A stretch of DNA of 64,000 bases from contig OZ251234.1 of assembly GCA_965240325.2 (NCBI GenBank), forward strand, positions 2,046,001 through 2,110,000, in the 5' to 3' direction. The notes beneath the pieces are model-generated. The model did no database searches, had not been told where the DNA came from, and was given only the letters and a program-made list of their open reading frames with translations. This stretch comes from Rebecca billardiae RCC1528. Its lineage: Eukaryota > Haptophyta. Both the position numbers and the translations under genes were made by a program. This document shows, in pieces, positions 53,939 to 63,925 of this stretch (within the stretch, counting starts at the first letter, position 1; each line of letters begins with the position of its first letter).

Positions 53939-56030
53939 CTACGCGTCGTGACTCGTCAGGTCCGTGGGCAGCCGCCTGCGCGCTGGCGAGTCCGGCCGCC
54001 TCACCGTCAGCTGGTGGTGGTGGCGCGGCGCCGCCGCCACGGCACTGCTCGCATGCTGAGTGGGCTGCCGGTCGCAGTCAGCGCCGGCCGTGCGCGCGCC
54101 CCAAGCACCACCGTCGGGCGCGCGCGGCGGCGCCGCTTCCGCTGCGGCGCCCTCGTCGGCGTCCGCTACGACGCCTGCGGCGGTGCCGGCGGCGGGCGGC
54201 GCGCCGTCCAGCGTGCGCCTGCTGCTCACAATGTCGAAGGCGGCGGCGCCGCCGCCGAGGCACGCGCGGCACGCCCCCGCCGCCGCCGAGGGCGCCCCGC
54301 AGCACGACGCGCACGCGCCGCCCGTGCCCTCCGCACGCGGGTGCAGCCGCCACAGGTCCGCGTGGTGCCACTGCGCGCCGCCCAGGATGGTGGGCTGCTG
54401 CCACACGCGCACGCGCCGGCACGCCTCGCCCCACAGCCGGCTGTCCGGGGCGCCGTCCGCGCCGTCTGCGCGTCCGCGGCCAGGCAGCGTCCACCGGCGG
54501 TAGCGCAGCGCAAGGTGCACGGCGCCGAGCAGGTGCGTGGCCAGCCACAGGGCGAGCACCGCCGCGGACGCGCGCCGCTCCGCCTCCTGGCAGGCGCGCG
54601 CGCCCCGGCCCCACCACCACGCCAGCCCCCGCGCGCCCTCCTCCTCCTCCTCCTCCTCCTCCTCCTCCGCGCGCGCGCACAGGTGCGCAAAGGCACAGAT
54701 CTTGAGCTGCGCGAGCACGTGGAAGCCGAGCACCGTCACGAAGTACACGTCCGTCCACGCGAGCGTGCGCCGCTGCGGCAGCAGCTCGTTGGTCGCAAAC
54801 TGACGACGCGCCCGGCGGGGCGGCGCGGCGCGCGCCGGCCGGTGGGCGGCGCAGCAGCGGCGGCGAGCGGGCCGCGGGCGCGCGCACGGCGCACGCGGCG
54901 TGCGCGATGGGCGCGCGTGGCCGGCCGGGCAGGGCGCACAGGGCGCACACCTTGATGGCGACGGCGGTGAGCAGCGAGGTGAGCACGAACGCCGAGCGCT
55001 CCGCGCCCTCCCACTCCGTGCGCCACTCCGCGAGCAGCACGCACAGCACGCTCAGGAACAGCGGCGCGCCGAAGTTGACGAGCACGTAGCTCGGGTTGCG
55101 CTGCACGCGCATGCACAGCGCGGGCTTGGACGAGCGCGCGGCCTCGTGCGCGCCGACGAGCACGGCGGCGCCGACGTGCTCCCACGACTCGGACGGGTCG
55201 ACCAGCGAGCGGTCCTGCGAGAAGAAGTACCCGTCCTCGCCGTACTGACGAAACATCGGCTCGGGCCGCTGGTGGCCCGCGGCGCCGCCGAGTGGCGCGT
55301 ACAGCGGCGCGCCGCGCGCGCCCGCGCGCACGTTGCGCAGCCGCGCGGGGCGCTCGAGCAGCGCCTCCCAGCCGTACGCCTTGGCGCGCCGCAGCCGCAG
55401 CACGACGGGCAGCAGGTGCCGGTCGAACGGGAAGTCGCTCGTCTGCAGCACGGCGAGCAGCTCGAGCGACCAGTGCAGCCGCGCGCACGCGATGCCGGAC
55501 GGCGCGTGGTAGCCGAGCCACAGCCAGCTCGCGTCGGCGTCGGAGGCCTGGTTGAGCGCGGGGCGGGCCGGGTGCAGCGGGAACGCCGTCTCGTCGTGCG
55601 GCACGATCTCGAACCCGCCGTTGAACGAGCCGTCCGCGCGGAACTCGCCGCGCTCGGCGAACGCGCTCGCGCGCTCGGGCGGCTCGCCCGGCCGGCGCAG
55701 CTGCGCGTGCTGCAGCCAGGCGGAGTCGTGCCAGCTGAGCTTGAGCTCGAGCTCGGCGCGGAAGCGCTGCGTCTTCAGCTCGAGCTCGTGCACCTTGCAC
55801 GTGCACACCATCCACACCTCGAAGCGCCGCCGCGCGCCCGGGCCGTCGGTGCCGTCACCTTCAACGCTCGCTGCCGTGCGCGGCCGCGCGTGCGGCGAGG
55901 TGGCGCGTGCGGTGGGAGGCATGCGCGATCTGTCGCCCGCCGGAGCGCCGCCTCCCTCCTCGCGCAGCCGCGCGTACGGCGACGGCGAGTGCGCGGCCGG
56001 CTGCGGCTGCGCAGCACGCATGGACGGCAT
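53939..56030 (-). CDS. pentameric ligand-gated ion channel (Cys-loop receptor superfamily) homologue, 2 exons
   Basis: Exons 56030-54951 and 54799-53939 give 646 aa; the 151-bp intron has donor GTGTGC and acceptor CAG and splits M2 at TAVAIK|FATNELLPQ. The extracellular domain has VWMVCTCKVHELELKTQRFR, LELKLSWHDSAW and the loop FPFDRHLLPVVLRLR, which lacks the canonical disulphide cysteines, as in prokaryotic and many protist members. Membrane segments: M1 YVLVNFGAPLFLSVLCVLLA, M2 ERSAFVLTSLLTAVAIKF, M3 DVYFVTVLGFHVLAQLKI and M4 SAAVLALWLATHLLGAVHLA, with an acidic E-tract in the M3-M4 loop. No signal peptide is seen; residues 1-70 look disordered, so a 5' exon may be missing. The C-terminal 150 residues are low complexity and may hide an intron. 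Ligand and ion selectivity are unknown. Confidence 0.82.
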
Positions 56031-56142
56031 GCAAGGGCGTGGTCGCGCGAGGGCCGGTCCGGACGACTCCTGTCCTGACCAGGCCTGCGGGAGCGCTGCT
56101 GCTGCCGTGAGTGCTGAGCATCAGAGCATGCCGTGCGTCGTC

Positions 56143-56191
56143 TACAGTTTACTAAGAATAAGAGACGCACACAGCTCAGGCAGGCGAGATT
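56143..56191 (+). repeat. dispersed motif 1, copy B
   Basis: TACAGTTTACTAAGAATAAG, then AGACGCACACAGCTCAGGCA and GGCGAGATT. The most complete copy. It lies about 110 bp upstream of the divergent channel gene start. Confidence 0.92.
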
Positions 56192-56501
56192 GACGCCCGC
56201 CAACTGTCACCGCCCATGAAGCCGTCGCCGATGGTAGCGCCGCCGGAAAAAATCGTTCAGCCGTCCGCCTGCGAGGCCTGGATGAGGGCTGCGGCCGCCT
56301 CGCGGCGCGCCAGCGCCCGTCGTCCTCGCCCCACCGTCGTCCACAAAACGTCGTCGTCCGAACTCGCCGACTGGGCGCCGATGCGACAGCGCGCCGACAG
56401 AATGAGGATGTAGTAGGGAATGTAGAGCCCCACTGTCGGTTGGGGAAGGTGTGTATCAAGCGGCATGACTGGGGTAGCTTATCACACAGAAGGCCTGGCC
56501 C
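56192..56501. other. unassigned region
   Basis: Contains a 65-residue plus-strand open frame (56216-56413) with no family resemblance, and presumably the 3' flank of the OTU retroelement. Confidence 0.5.
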
Positions 56502-58985
56502 TCAGGTGATATGTGCCCCAGTGTGGCGAGTCGGCCTCAAAGCCGGCGGCAGGGTTCTGTGGCCCTGAGCAGGGTTTGCTGGCGCATCAGCTGTGTGGGC
56601 CGGGGCGTCCGGCTGTTTGCGTTTGCGGGCCGGGGCCGGCACTGATGCCACCCCACCGCTCATGCTGGCCTGCATGTATGGCTGCTGCCCAAGGTCAGCC
56701 CCTGCTGGCTTCTCCCGGGCAGGCTGTGTCGGCGCGCCGGGTGCGCGCGAAGCGTCGTTTTGCTGGTGTGGAGCTGCAGTCATGCCTGCGCCGCGCGTGC
56801 GGCGCTGGCACAGCCTGGCAGACTTGCGTAGGGGCGGGGCGTCCGGCCCCGCAGGCGTCGGGGGTCTGGGCTGGTCAGGAGAGGGGGCGCCAGGCCAGAG
56901 AGGCTGCTTCAGGGTATCGGAATCCGGGCGGCTCCGTTTGGCCGGCGGGCCACGCCCCACCGCAGGGGGGTCGCCACGCGGCGCGACGGGTGGTGCTTGA
57001 GCGCCGGCGCTGCTGCTGGCACCTCCTTGGCTACACCCCCGGGGGTGTCCAAGCGGGGGGGCGAGTGCCACCGGTGACTGGGGGCTGCCTGTGCAGGCCC
57101 TGTGCATAGGGCGCTTACCGGTGCCCGCCGCGGTGCTGGGCGGAGGCAGCGCAGAGCTGTCCGGCAACCGCCGCTGCCCATCACCAGCACCTGTGCCATG
57201 GTCTTCAGGGCAGTCGTCTGGCCGGTCCCTGGGCTGTTTGCCGCGCCGGTTGCTTGTGGGGCAGCTCTCCCTGTCCTTGAGCCCCGGTCGGCTCGGCAGC
57301 GGCAGCACAGGCTCGTAGTGCCCGGTGCCATCAAAGTACACTGCTGCAAGAGTTGGGTCACGCGCAAGGAGGCGTTCGCGTACCGACTGTTGCTGGCGCG
57401 GGCCCACTGGAGCTCCTGCAGGCTCCCCCTGCGGGTGTTGCCAGCGTTGGGGGTCCGTATACACTGGGTTGTTCATGCTGGACCACCGCGGCACGTGCCT
57501 ATACAGCGTGCACGCCACCAGGTGCCCGACTGCATCAGAGCTCTCGGGCCTGCCTGCTGTCCCACCAGCAGGGGCAGCCTGGCTGGCGCGCGGCTGGAAC
57601 ACGGCGATGTCACGCCCCATGACGGCAGCAACCGCTGGTATCATGACCGTGGGCCAGTACCTCGACGCCCCACCGGCGGCGAGCCTGCCATCGGCCCCGT
57701 ATCGTGCGGCAGCCCTGAGCGGCGCGGCGAACTCTTGCAGGGTTGGCTGGGCGCCCTGCCCATGGTACGTGGCCCTATAGCTGTCTGACATGCTGATGGC
57801 CTCCAGTCCATCCGCATCCAATAGCCCCAGTTGGAGCCGGTGAGTCCGTGAGAGACGTGCCGTGCCGAGCACCCAGTCCACAGCAGCTGCCCTGAGGAAG
57901 CGGACTGCCTGGTAGGCGGCGGTGCAGGGGCCCACTGCGGCGGCACGCTCCTCGACATAGCCCATGGCTGCCAGCAGGAGGCAGTCCCCATGCATGCACG
58001 TAGGGTACACAGCATGCCCCGCTGCTGCCAGCAGCTCAGTGGCCGCCCCGCGCCACTGCGGCTGGACAGCAGCGTAGGCAGGCATAGGTGGCAGCAGCAC
58101 TGCTGGCCGCCGGTGTGCAGGGTGTTGAGAGTGGCCGGCAGCCACATCGTAGCTTGGGGGGCCCGCAGTGCGAGGGGTGGAGCCTGCTGCTGCTGCCAAC
58201 CGCCGCTGCTGGGCAGGGGGCCCACTCGCACCGTTTTCATCCTGGCGTGCCAGGGCGTCTGCATCGGGCGAGCGGGGCCGCCGCCTGCTGCCGCGCTGTG
58301 CGCCGTGCATCGCCGCGCCAGCCAGGCCAGCGTGCGCTGCTGCTGGCGGCTCAGCTGCGGCGCCCTCCGGCACCGGGCCCAGCAGCTGTGCAGGCAGGGG
58401 GTGGCTCGCCGCTGCTGGAGCAAGGCCAGGCCCCAACGCAGCGGGCGCCTGCGCATCGCTGGCGGGGGCATCTGTAGCCGGTGGGGCAGCTGCGGCCGGC
58501 TGCTGTTGCAGCAGCTCATTGGGGGCTGGCGAGTCTTCAGCAGGTGGGCCTGGCTCTGCCACCTCAGCAGCAGGGGCGGGCTCCGCCTGGCTGGCAGCCG
58601 CCTGGCCTTGCTTATGGAGGAGGGCCCAGTACTTATCCAAGTCGTACGTCTTGGCATACGCCGAGCTGAGGCTCAGCGCCCTGCGCTCGTCGTGGATTTT
58701 GCTGGCGGCCAGGGCCAAGGGCTTGTGGATCATCCCAGTGGCGTACTGCACCGGCTGGCCGCCAGGCGGCTGGTGGGCAGCCAGTGCTTGCTTCACAGCT
58801 GTGACAGTGGCCTCGGTCACCTTGCCAGCATAGTAGAAGGGGTGAAGCGTCGCCTGGACCGCGAGTCGGGTGGCTTCGGGCTGTGGGATGGCGCCATTCG
58901 AGGCCTTACGTATCGCAGCTCCCACCCTGTCCTCAGCTTTCCGCTGCGCGTGTGCGTGCGGGCACTGATGGAAGACGTGGTGCAC
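56502..58985 (-). CDS. OTU-domain polyprotein part of a retroelement
   Basis: 827 aa open frame. The first residues (HHVFHQCPHAHAQR) are the H-x(n)-C half of a zinc finger that normally follows reverse transcriptase in non-LTR retroelements; the C-x2-C half (CLFCLKAG) lies upstream in another frame (58987-59355). After an Ala/Pro/Gln-rich linker comes an OTU-type cysteine protease domain: VYPTCMHGDCLLLAAMGY with the catalytic D/C pair, ASRYWPTVMIPAVAAVMGRD and VYFDGTGHYEPVLPL with the catalytic His. The C terminus is basic and Pro-rich with KRKQPDAP. OTU domains occur in some eukaryotic retroelements. Composition here is less biased toward R/A than the host genes. Confidence 0.7.
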   Translation of the reverse strand: MHHVFHQCPHAHAQRKAEDRVGAAIRKASNGAIPQPEATRLAVQATLHPFYYAGKVTEATVTAVKQALAAHQPPGGQPVQYATGMIHKPLALAASKIHDERRALSLSSAYAKTYDLDKYWALLHKQGQAAASQAEPAPAAEVAEPGPPAEDSPAPNELLQQQPAAAAPPATDAPASDAQAPAALGPGLAPAAASHPLPAQLLGPVPEGAAAEPPAAAHAGLAGAAMHGAQRGSRRRPRSPDADALARQDENGASGPPAQQRRLAAAAGSTPRTAGPPSYDVAAGHSQHPAHRRPAVLLPPMPAYAAVQPQWRGAATELLAAAGHAVYPTCMHGDCLLLAAMGYVEERAAAVGPCTAAYQAVRFLRAAAVDWVLGTARLSRTHRLQLGLLDADGLEAISMSDSYRATYHGQGAQPTLQEFAAPLRAAARYGADGRLAAGGASRYWPTVMIPAVAAVMGRDIAVFQPRASQAAPAGGTAGRPESSDAVGHLVACTLYRHVPRWSSMNNPVYTDPQRWQHPQGEPAGAPVGPRQQQSVRERLLARDPTLAAVYFDGTGHYEPVLPLPSRPGLKDRESCPTSNRRGKQPRDRPDDCPEDHGTGAGDGQRRLPDSSALPPPSTAAGTGKRPMHRACTGSPQSPVALAPPLGHPRGCSQGGASSSAGAQAPPVAPRGDPPAVGRGPPAKRSRPDSDTLKQPLWPGAPSPDQPRPPTPAGPDAPPLRKSARLCQRRTRGAGMTAAPHQQNDASRAPGAPTQPAREKPAGADLGQQPYMQASMSGGVASVPAPARKRKQPDAPAHTADAPANPAQGHRTLPPALRPTRHTGAHIT

Positions 58986-58986
58986 G

Positions 58987-59355
58987 CTATCCAGGCCCTG
59001 GGTTCGGGTCCCCCGCCTTCAGGCAGAATAGGCACTCTGTGCCCAGGGCATAGGTCGCCTGCGAGCTGGTGCACCGTCGCCGGACACCAGCCAGGGCCGG
59101 TGTGGCTGCCACAGCATCCGCATTGTAAACCAGTGCACCGACCGCGCAGCGCAGCACAAACTTACTGATGCGCTCGCGGCACCACTGGTTCTGAAGCGAG
59201 TGTGTGGACTCGCGGACATCGCATGGGAGCGGGGCACCGCCCTGGTGGTCGGGTTCCTGGTCACTGTCGGGTCCAGCCAGTTTGAGCCTGTACTTCGCTG
59301 CTGCAGCAGGCGTGGCAGCATGTGCCTCCAGCGCAGCCCTGCGCGCCCTGTCCAT
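58987..59355 (-). pseudogene. upstream retroelement fragment (RT-to-zinc-finger region), frame-broken
   Basis: 122 aa: RISKFVLRCAVGALVYNADA and LGTECLFCLKAGDPN match the segment between RT and the zinc finger in non-LTR elements, but the frame ends at a stop at 58987 just before the rest of the finger resumes in a different frame at about 59000. The RT itself is missing upstream, so the copy is 5'-truncated near 59360. Confidence 0.6.
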
Positions 59356-59590
59356 GACGCGTACTCGTCTTCATGTCTCTCACATGTATGCAGACACAGA
59401 GTTTGCCATATCCCACGTGGCGCATGCCCGCGCGCTATGGTACTAGCTGTACGTATGGATGTTGGACACGGCCGGCGGCCCGGGTCCGAAGAGCCGTGCA
59501 GTGCCGGCAGCGGTAGCTGGGTGCCGAGACGGCCGTTGCATTCAGAGTAGCAGCCGCGCCCGCTTCGCAGGCCTTCGCTCGGCAGCGCAC
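59356..59590. other. short intergenic region
   Basis: Between the truncated retroelement and the 3' end of the long disordered-protein gene. Nothing recognised. Confidence 0.5.
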
Positions 59591-60646
59591 TCAGCGCCCC
59601 AGCCGCAGCAGCGCGCCCAGCCGCAGCAGCGCGCAGCGCAGCTCAGCGGCAGCACCGAGATCGCCAGCGGCCCGCGCAGCCTGCCCGCCCTGCCCCTGCC
59701 CCCGCCCCCGCTGGGCGCCCTCGGCGTGGGCGCGGCCGCCGCCGCCATCGGCATCGGCATCGGCATCGGCATCGGCATCGGCATCGGCATCGGCATCGGC
59801 ATCGGCATCGGCCTCCTCCCCGCCCCGGACTGGGGTGGCGGCACTGTCGCCCTCCTCCTCGTCATCGTCCTCCTCCTCCTCGTCGTCGTCGTCGTCGCTC
59901 GAGTCGGGCGCGCCGCACTCGCACGCCGCCGCCGCGGCCAGCAGCCGCTGCGCGCCGCCGGGCTGCGCGCCAACCTCCGCACCGGCGGCGGCGGCTGCTG
60001 CGGCGCACGGCGCGGCCCACGCGCCGCGCCGCGCCGCGGCCGCGGCGCACGCGCGCTGCAGCGGCGACGGCGGCGTCTGCTCCGCGTCCGCGCGCAGCAC
60101 CGTCGGCCCGAGCCAGCCGCCGTGCGCGCCCGCCGCGCCCGCCGAGCGCGCGCGCTCCGCCGCGCACAGCGCGCTGCAGAGCGCGCGCGCGCACGCGGCG
60201 AGCACACGCGCGCGCGCACAGTCGCACCCGCCGCCGCGCGCGCGCTCGGCGCGCGCGGAGGGCGCGCGTGCGGCGTGCGGCGCGGCATCCGGGCCGAGCG
60301 CGTGGCTCGCGCACGCCACGAGCGCGTCGATGACGCCGGCGCTGTGTGCGGCCTCGGCGCGCGCCACCGCCGCGTCCGCGCCCGCGCCCGCGCCCGCCCC
60401 TACGCCAGCTGCCGGCGGCGCCGCGCGCGCCGCGCGCGCCGTGCCGCCGCCCCGCAGCAGCGCGTCGATTGCAGCGCACGCGCCGCGCAGCACGGCGGGG
60501 TCGGGCGGCTCGTCGACGCCGAGCTGCGCGCGCAGCACGCGGTCGAGCGCGCGGAGCGCGCCCGCGCGCACGAGCGCGTCCGCGCGCGCGCACGCGCCCG
60601 ACGGCCCAGCAAGCGCGCCGCCGCCGTCGGCGGCGGCGGCGGCGGG

Positions 60647-60677
<31 letters not shown>

Positions 60678-63600
60678 GCGGCCGCGGCCGGCTCGGCGTG
60701 CGCGGCGGTGGACGCGGCGGCGGGGCCGACGAGGCGAGGGAGCGCGCGCAGCGCTTCGCGCAGCGCGCGCACCCCCGTCGGCGTGCTCGGCGTCGCGAGC
60801 GCGCCCAGCGCGCCGGCGAGCGCGCGCGCGCACCCCAGCTCCATCAGCCGGCGGCGCGGCCGCTCGGCGCGGCCACACAGCGCCGCGGCGCGCCACGCGC
60901 ATGCGTGCAGTGGCAGACGCGCCGCGCGCGCGGCGGGGGCGGCGCCCGGCGCGGACTCGGCATCGGACACCGCCGCGAGCAGCGTCGGCAGCAGCTCGGC
61001 CGAGGCGCCACGCGCCGCCTCGCCCCCGAGCCCCAGCTGCACCCCCGCCTCCGCGCCGCGCACGGCGTGCGCGCACAGCGCGGACGCGGCCGCGCACGCG
61101 CGCGCGCGCGTGCGCGGCGCGGCCACGGCGGGCGCGAGCGCGCGCAGCAGGCGCGCGCTGCACGCGGCGCGCGCGGCTGGCTCGGGGAGCGCGCCGACGC
61201 CGCCCTCCCCCGGGCGCAGCAGCGCGCACAGCACGTCGAGCGCACCCTCCGCCACCGGCGGAATGTCGACGGCCGCGGACGCCGCTGCCGGCTCGCGCGG
61301 GGGCGGCGCGGCAGCGGTGGTGGCGGCAGCGGTGGTGGCGGTGGCGTCTGCGGGCGCGTGCTGCGCGGCGCCCGCCCTCACCCCGAGCGCCGCACCCAGC
61401 CACGCAAAGACATCAGGCGCCTCGTGGAGGAGCAGCGCGCGCGACTGGCCCCACGTGGGCAGCGGAGGCGCTGTGTCACACCCGCCGCCGCCGCCGCCGT
61501 GCGCCGCTGCGCCGCTGCCGCCCTCCTCGGCGCATGGTGCCGCTGCAGCGCCGGTGCGCTGGGCGCTGAGCGCGGCGGCCACAGCGCGCAGCGCCGCCGC
61601 ACGCGCCGCCTCGCCGCCGGGCGGGATCGGCGGCAGCAGCGCGCTCGCCAGCTGCGCCGTCAGCCGCACGGCCGCACCCGCCGCCGCCAGCGACGGCTCG
61701 CGCGCGGTAGCGGCGGCGGCCGCGGGCGCAGCCGAAGCGCCGGCGGCCGGCGGCGCGTGCTCGCGCGCGGCGGGCTCGGTGCGGGCTGTCGGCTCACCCG
61801 GCGGCAGCGGCGGCGCCGCCGCAGGCAGCTCCGCACCCGGCAGCGGTCTGTCGGCTGGCTGTGCGATGGGCCAGAGTCCTGCTGTCCAGAGTCCTGCTGT
61901 CGGCGACGGCGGTGTGGCGGGCGGCGGCGGAGACGCGCGAGCAGCGCTCGGCGGCGTGGGCTCTGGCGCGGCCGCGGCGTGCGCGCCCTGAGGAGCGGCG
62001 CTCACCGGGGGCATCGGAGTGCCATCGGCCTCGGCTGCTGCCGCCCCAACCGGCACTGGCGAGTCCCGCCCCGCCGCATGCCCGCCTTGAGCAGGGCGGC
62101 GGCCATGCTGCCGCTGCGGCGGGTACCAGTTATGCAGCAGAAACATCAGACACCGGTGCTCGCGCTGGGCCTGCTCCCGCTGCTGGGGCGTGATCTGCTG
62201 CTGGCGCAGCTCCTCCTCCTCCCGATCCTGCCGCTCCAGCTCCCTCTCCCTCTCCCACCACTCCAGCCACTCCGGGTCCTCCCCCGCCTCCTGCTGCCCC
62301 TGCTGCTGCCCCTGCTGCCCCTGCTGCGGCTGCTGCGGCTGCGGCTGCTGCTGCTGCGGCTGCCCCTGCCCCTGCTGCTGCGGCTGCTGCGGCTGCTGCG
62401 GCTGCTGCTGCTGCGGCTGCTGCGGCTGCTGCGGCTGCGGCTGCGGCTGCGGCTCCGGCTGCGGCTCCGGCTGCCCCCGCTGCTGGCCCTGCCCCTGCTG
62501 GTATCCCTGCCCCTGCGGCTGCCGCTGCAGCGCACTGAGCAGGCTCAGCCAGTGCGCGCCCATCGCCGCCTCCGAGGCCGCGCGCGCCGTCTCGGCGGAT
62601 GCCGCGCCGCCGCGCACGCAGCTTGGCGGCAAGGGTGGGCGCGGCGTCGGAGCAGCCGCGGGTGGGCCGTCGCCGGGTGCGCCGGCGCCGCGGGGCGGCT
62701 CCGGCACGTCCGCGTCGGAGACGGACCACACCACACTCTCGGCCGCGCTCGAGCTGCTGCCCTGCTTCGTCAAGTCGATCACCTCAGCGGCGGCGGCGGT
62801 GGCGGCGGCGGCGGCGGCAGCGGCGGTGGCGGGCGCGAGCGCGGCCGCCGGGGTGGCCGCCGCGCCCTCTGCGGCTGGCGCGGCGTGCTTGCGCGGGCGA
62901 AGGCATACCCGGCGCTGAGGGAGGCCGGGCGGCTGCGCGGCCGCGTGCGCAGCCTTGCGCTTGCTCCCAACCGCCGCTGTCGCCTCCCCCGCTGCTGCGG
63001 GCGGCGTTGCAGTCGTTGCCGCGGCCGGCGCCGCGGGCGCTGCCGCCGCCGCCGCCGCTGCCGCGGGCGGCGCCGCGGGCCCTGCCGCCGCCGCGCCGCT
63101 GCCACCAGCACCGTCTTCCGCCTTGACCCGCGGCGGCGCCCTTTCCAGCGCCGCCCCGCCGCACGCCCCGCCCTCCGCCTCCGCCTCCGCCTCCGCCTCC
63201 GCCTCCTCAGACGTCCCGTCGAGGTCGACCACGCACCCGCCGCGCGGCGCGGGGCCTGCGCGCGCGCCCTCGGCCTCCGCGACGAGCTCGAGCTCGGCGG
63301 CGTCCTCGTCGTCGGCCGCGGCCGAGTGCGACGAGGCCAGCGGCACGCGCCAGCCCGGCACGTACGCCGTGTGCAGCCGGTTCACCAGAGCGTTGTGCGC
63401 CGCGTCCGCCTGGCTGCACAGAACCCACAGCTCAAGGCCGTCGCGCCGCTCGATCGCGCGCTCGAGCGCGGCGCGCAGCCGGCGCAGGTTGTGCGGGTTG
63501 CGCTCAAAGTCCTCGATGAGCGGGTGCACGACGCAGCCGAGCGAGCGCGCCTCGCGCGACGCCCCCGGCCGCGGGCAGATGTGCGTCGCGTGCCCGCAGC

Positions 63601-63787
63601 GCTCGTGCTCCGTGAAGAGGCATTCAAACAGGCTGAGCTCGTCGGGGCGCATCGCGTGGAGCGAGGGGCACGCGTCGCGGTTGCGCCGCTCGGTGGGGTT
63701 CTCCTGCCAGAGGGGCGGCGGGGGCGGGAGCTCGAGCAGCTCGCTGTCCCGTGGGCGCTTGAGCGCGTGCCGCGACGTGCTGAGCAT
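59591..63787 (-). CDS. very long low-complexity protein with SIM-like motifs and an Ala-rich helical-repeat region
   Basis: 1398 aa from the ATG at 63787. Residues about 45-150 look ordered (LFECLFTEHERCGHATHICP, FERNPHNLRRLRAALERAIE, LELWVLCSQADAAHNALVNR). Two motifs, CVVDLDG and EVIDLTK, resemble SUMO-interacting motifs next to acidic/Ser stretches. A Gln/Pro/Gly-rich block (about 425-525) precedes a charged helix (EWLEWWERERELERQDREEE). Residues about 780-1150 repeat Ala/Leu-rich helices (ALAPAVAAPRTRARACAAAS, RRRLMELGCARALAGALGAL) that resemble degenerate armadillo repeats. The C terminus has an acidic run and a D-A repeat coded by a hexanucleotide tract. I do not recognise a family; a nuclear scaffold is a guess. 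The single uninterrupted frame of 4.2 kb is unusual here. Motif 1 copy D lies about 100 bp upstream, in sense. Confidence 0.6.
59745..59811. repeat. (GGCATC)n hexanucleotide repeat
   Basis: About 11 perfect units. On the minus strand it encodes an alternating Asp-Ala run near the C terminus of the long protein. Confidence 0.97.
62282..62535. repeat. CTG/CGG-type trinucleotide-rich tract coding Gln/Pro/Gly
   Basis: Dense CTGCTGCGG and CTGCCCCTG words. On the minus strand it encodes the Gln/Pro/Gly-rich block of the long protein; on the other strand it reads as spurious Cys/Gly or Leu-rich frames. Confidence 0.9.
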
Positions 63788-63883
63788 GGCCGCACGGCCA
63801 CGGCCGGCACGGCTCCGGCTGGTTTTCCCCCTCTATTTCTTTGGTTTTCCAGCCGAGAAGCCGGCACGCTGTCCGGTATTGTA

Positions 63884-63925
63884 CCTGCCTGAGCTGTGTG
63901 CCTCTCTTATTCTTAGTAAACTGTA
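63884..63925 (-). repeat. dispersed motif 1, copy D
   Basis: On the minus strand: TACAGTTTACTAAGAATAAG, then AGAGGCACACAGCTCAGGCA and GG, one base different from copy B, diverging after that. Confidence 0.92.

Larger units (their letters stand above)
56502..59355 (-). mobile_element. 5'-truncated OTU-bearing retroelement
   Basis: Joins the two minus-strand coding pieces described at 56502-58985 and 58987-59355. A second fragment of the same family, in the opposite orientation, begins at 63926. LTRs are not seen. The 3' end is not defined. Confidence 0.65.

Noticed and set aside
59459-63892. 1477-codon plus-strand frame opposite the long protein
   Set aside because: Leu/Arg-rich shadow of the Gln/Ala-rich minus-strand gene; no family resemblance, although neither strand has a well-known domain.
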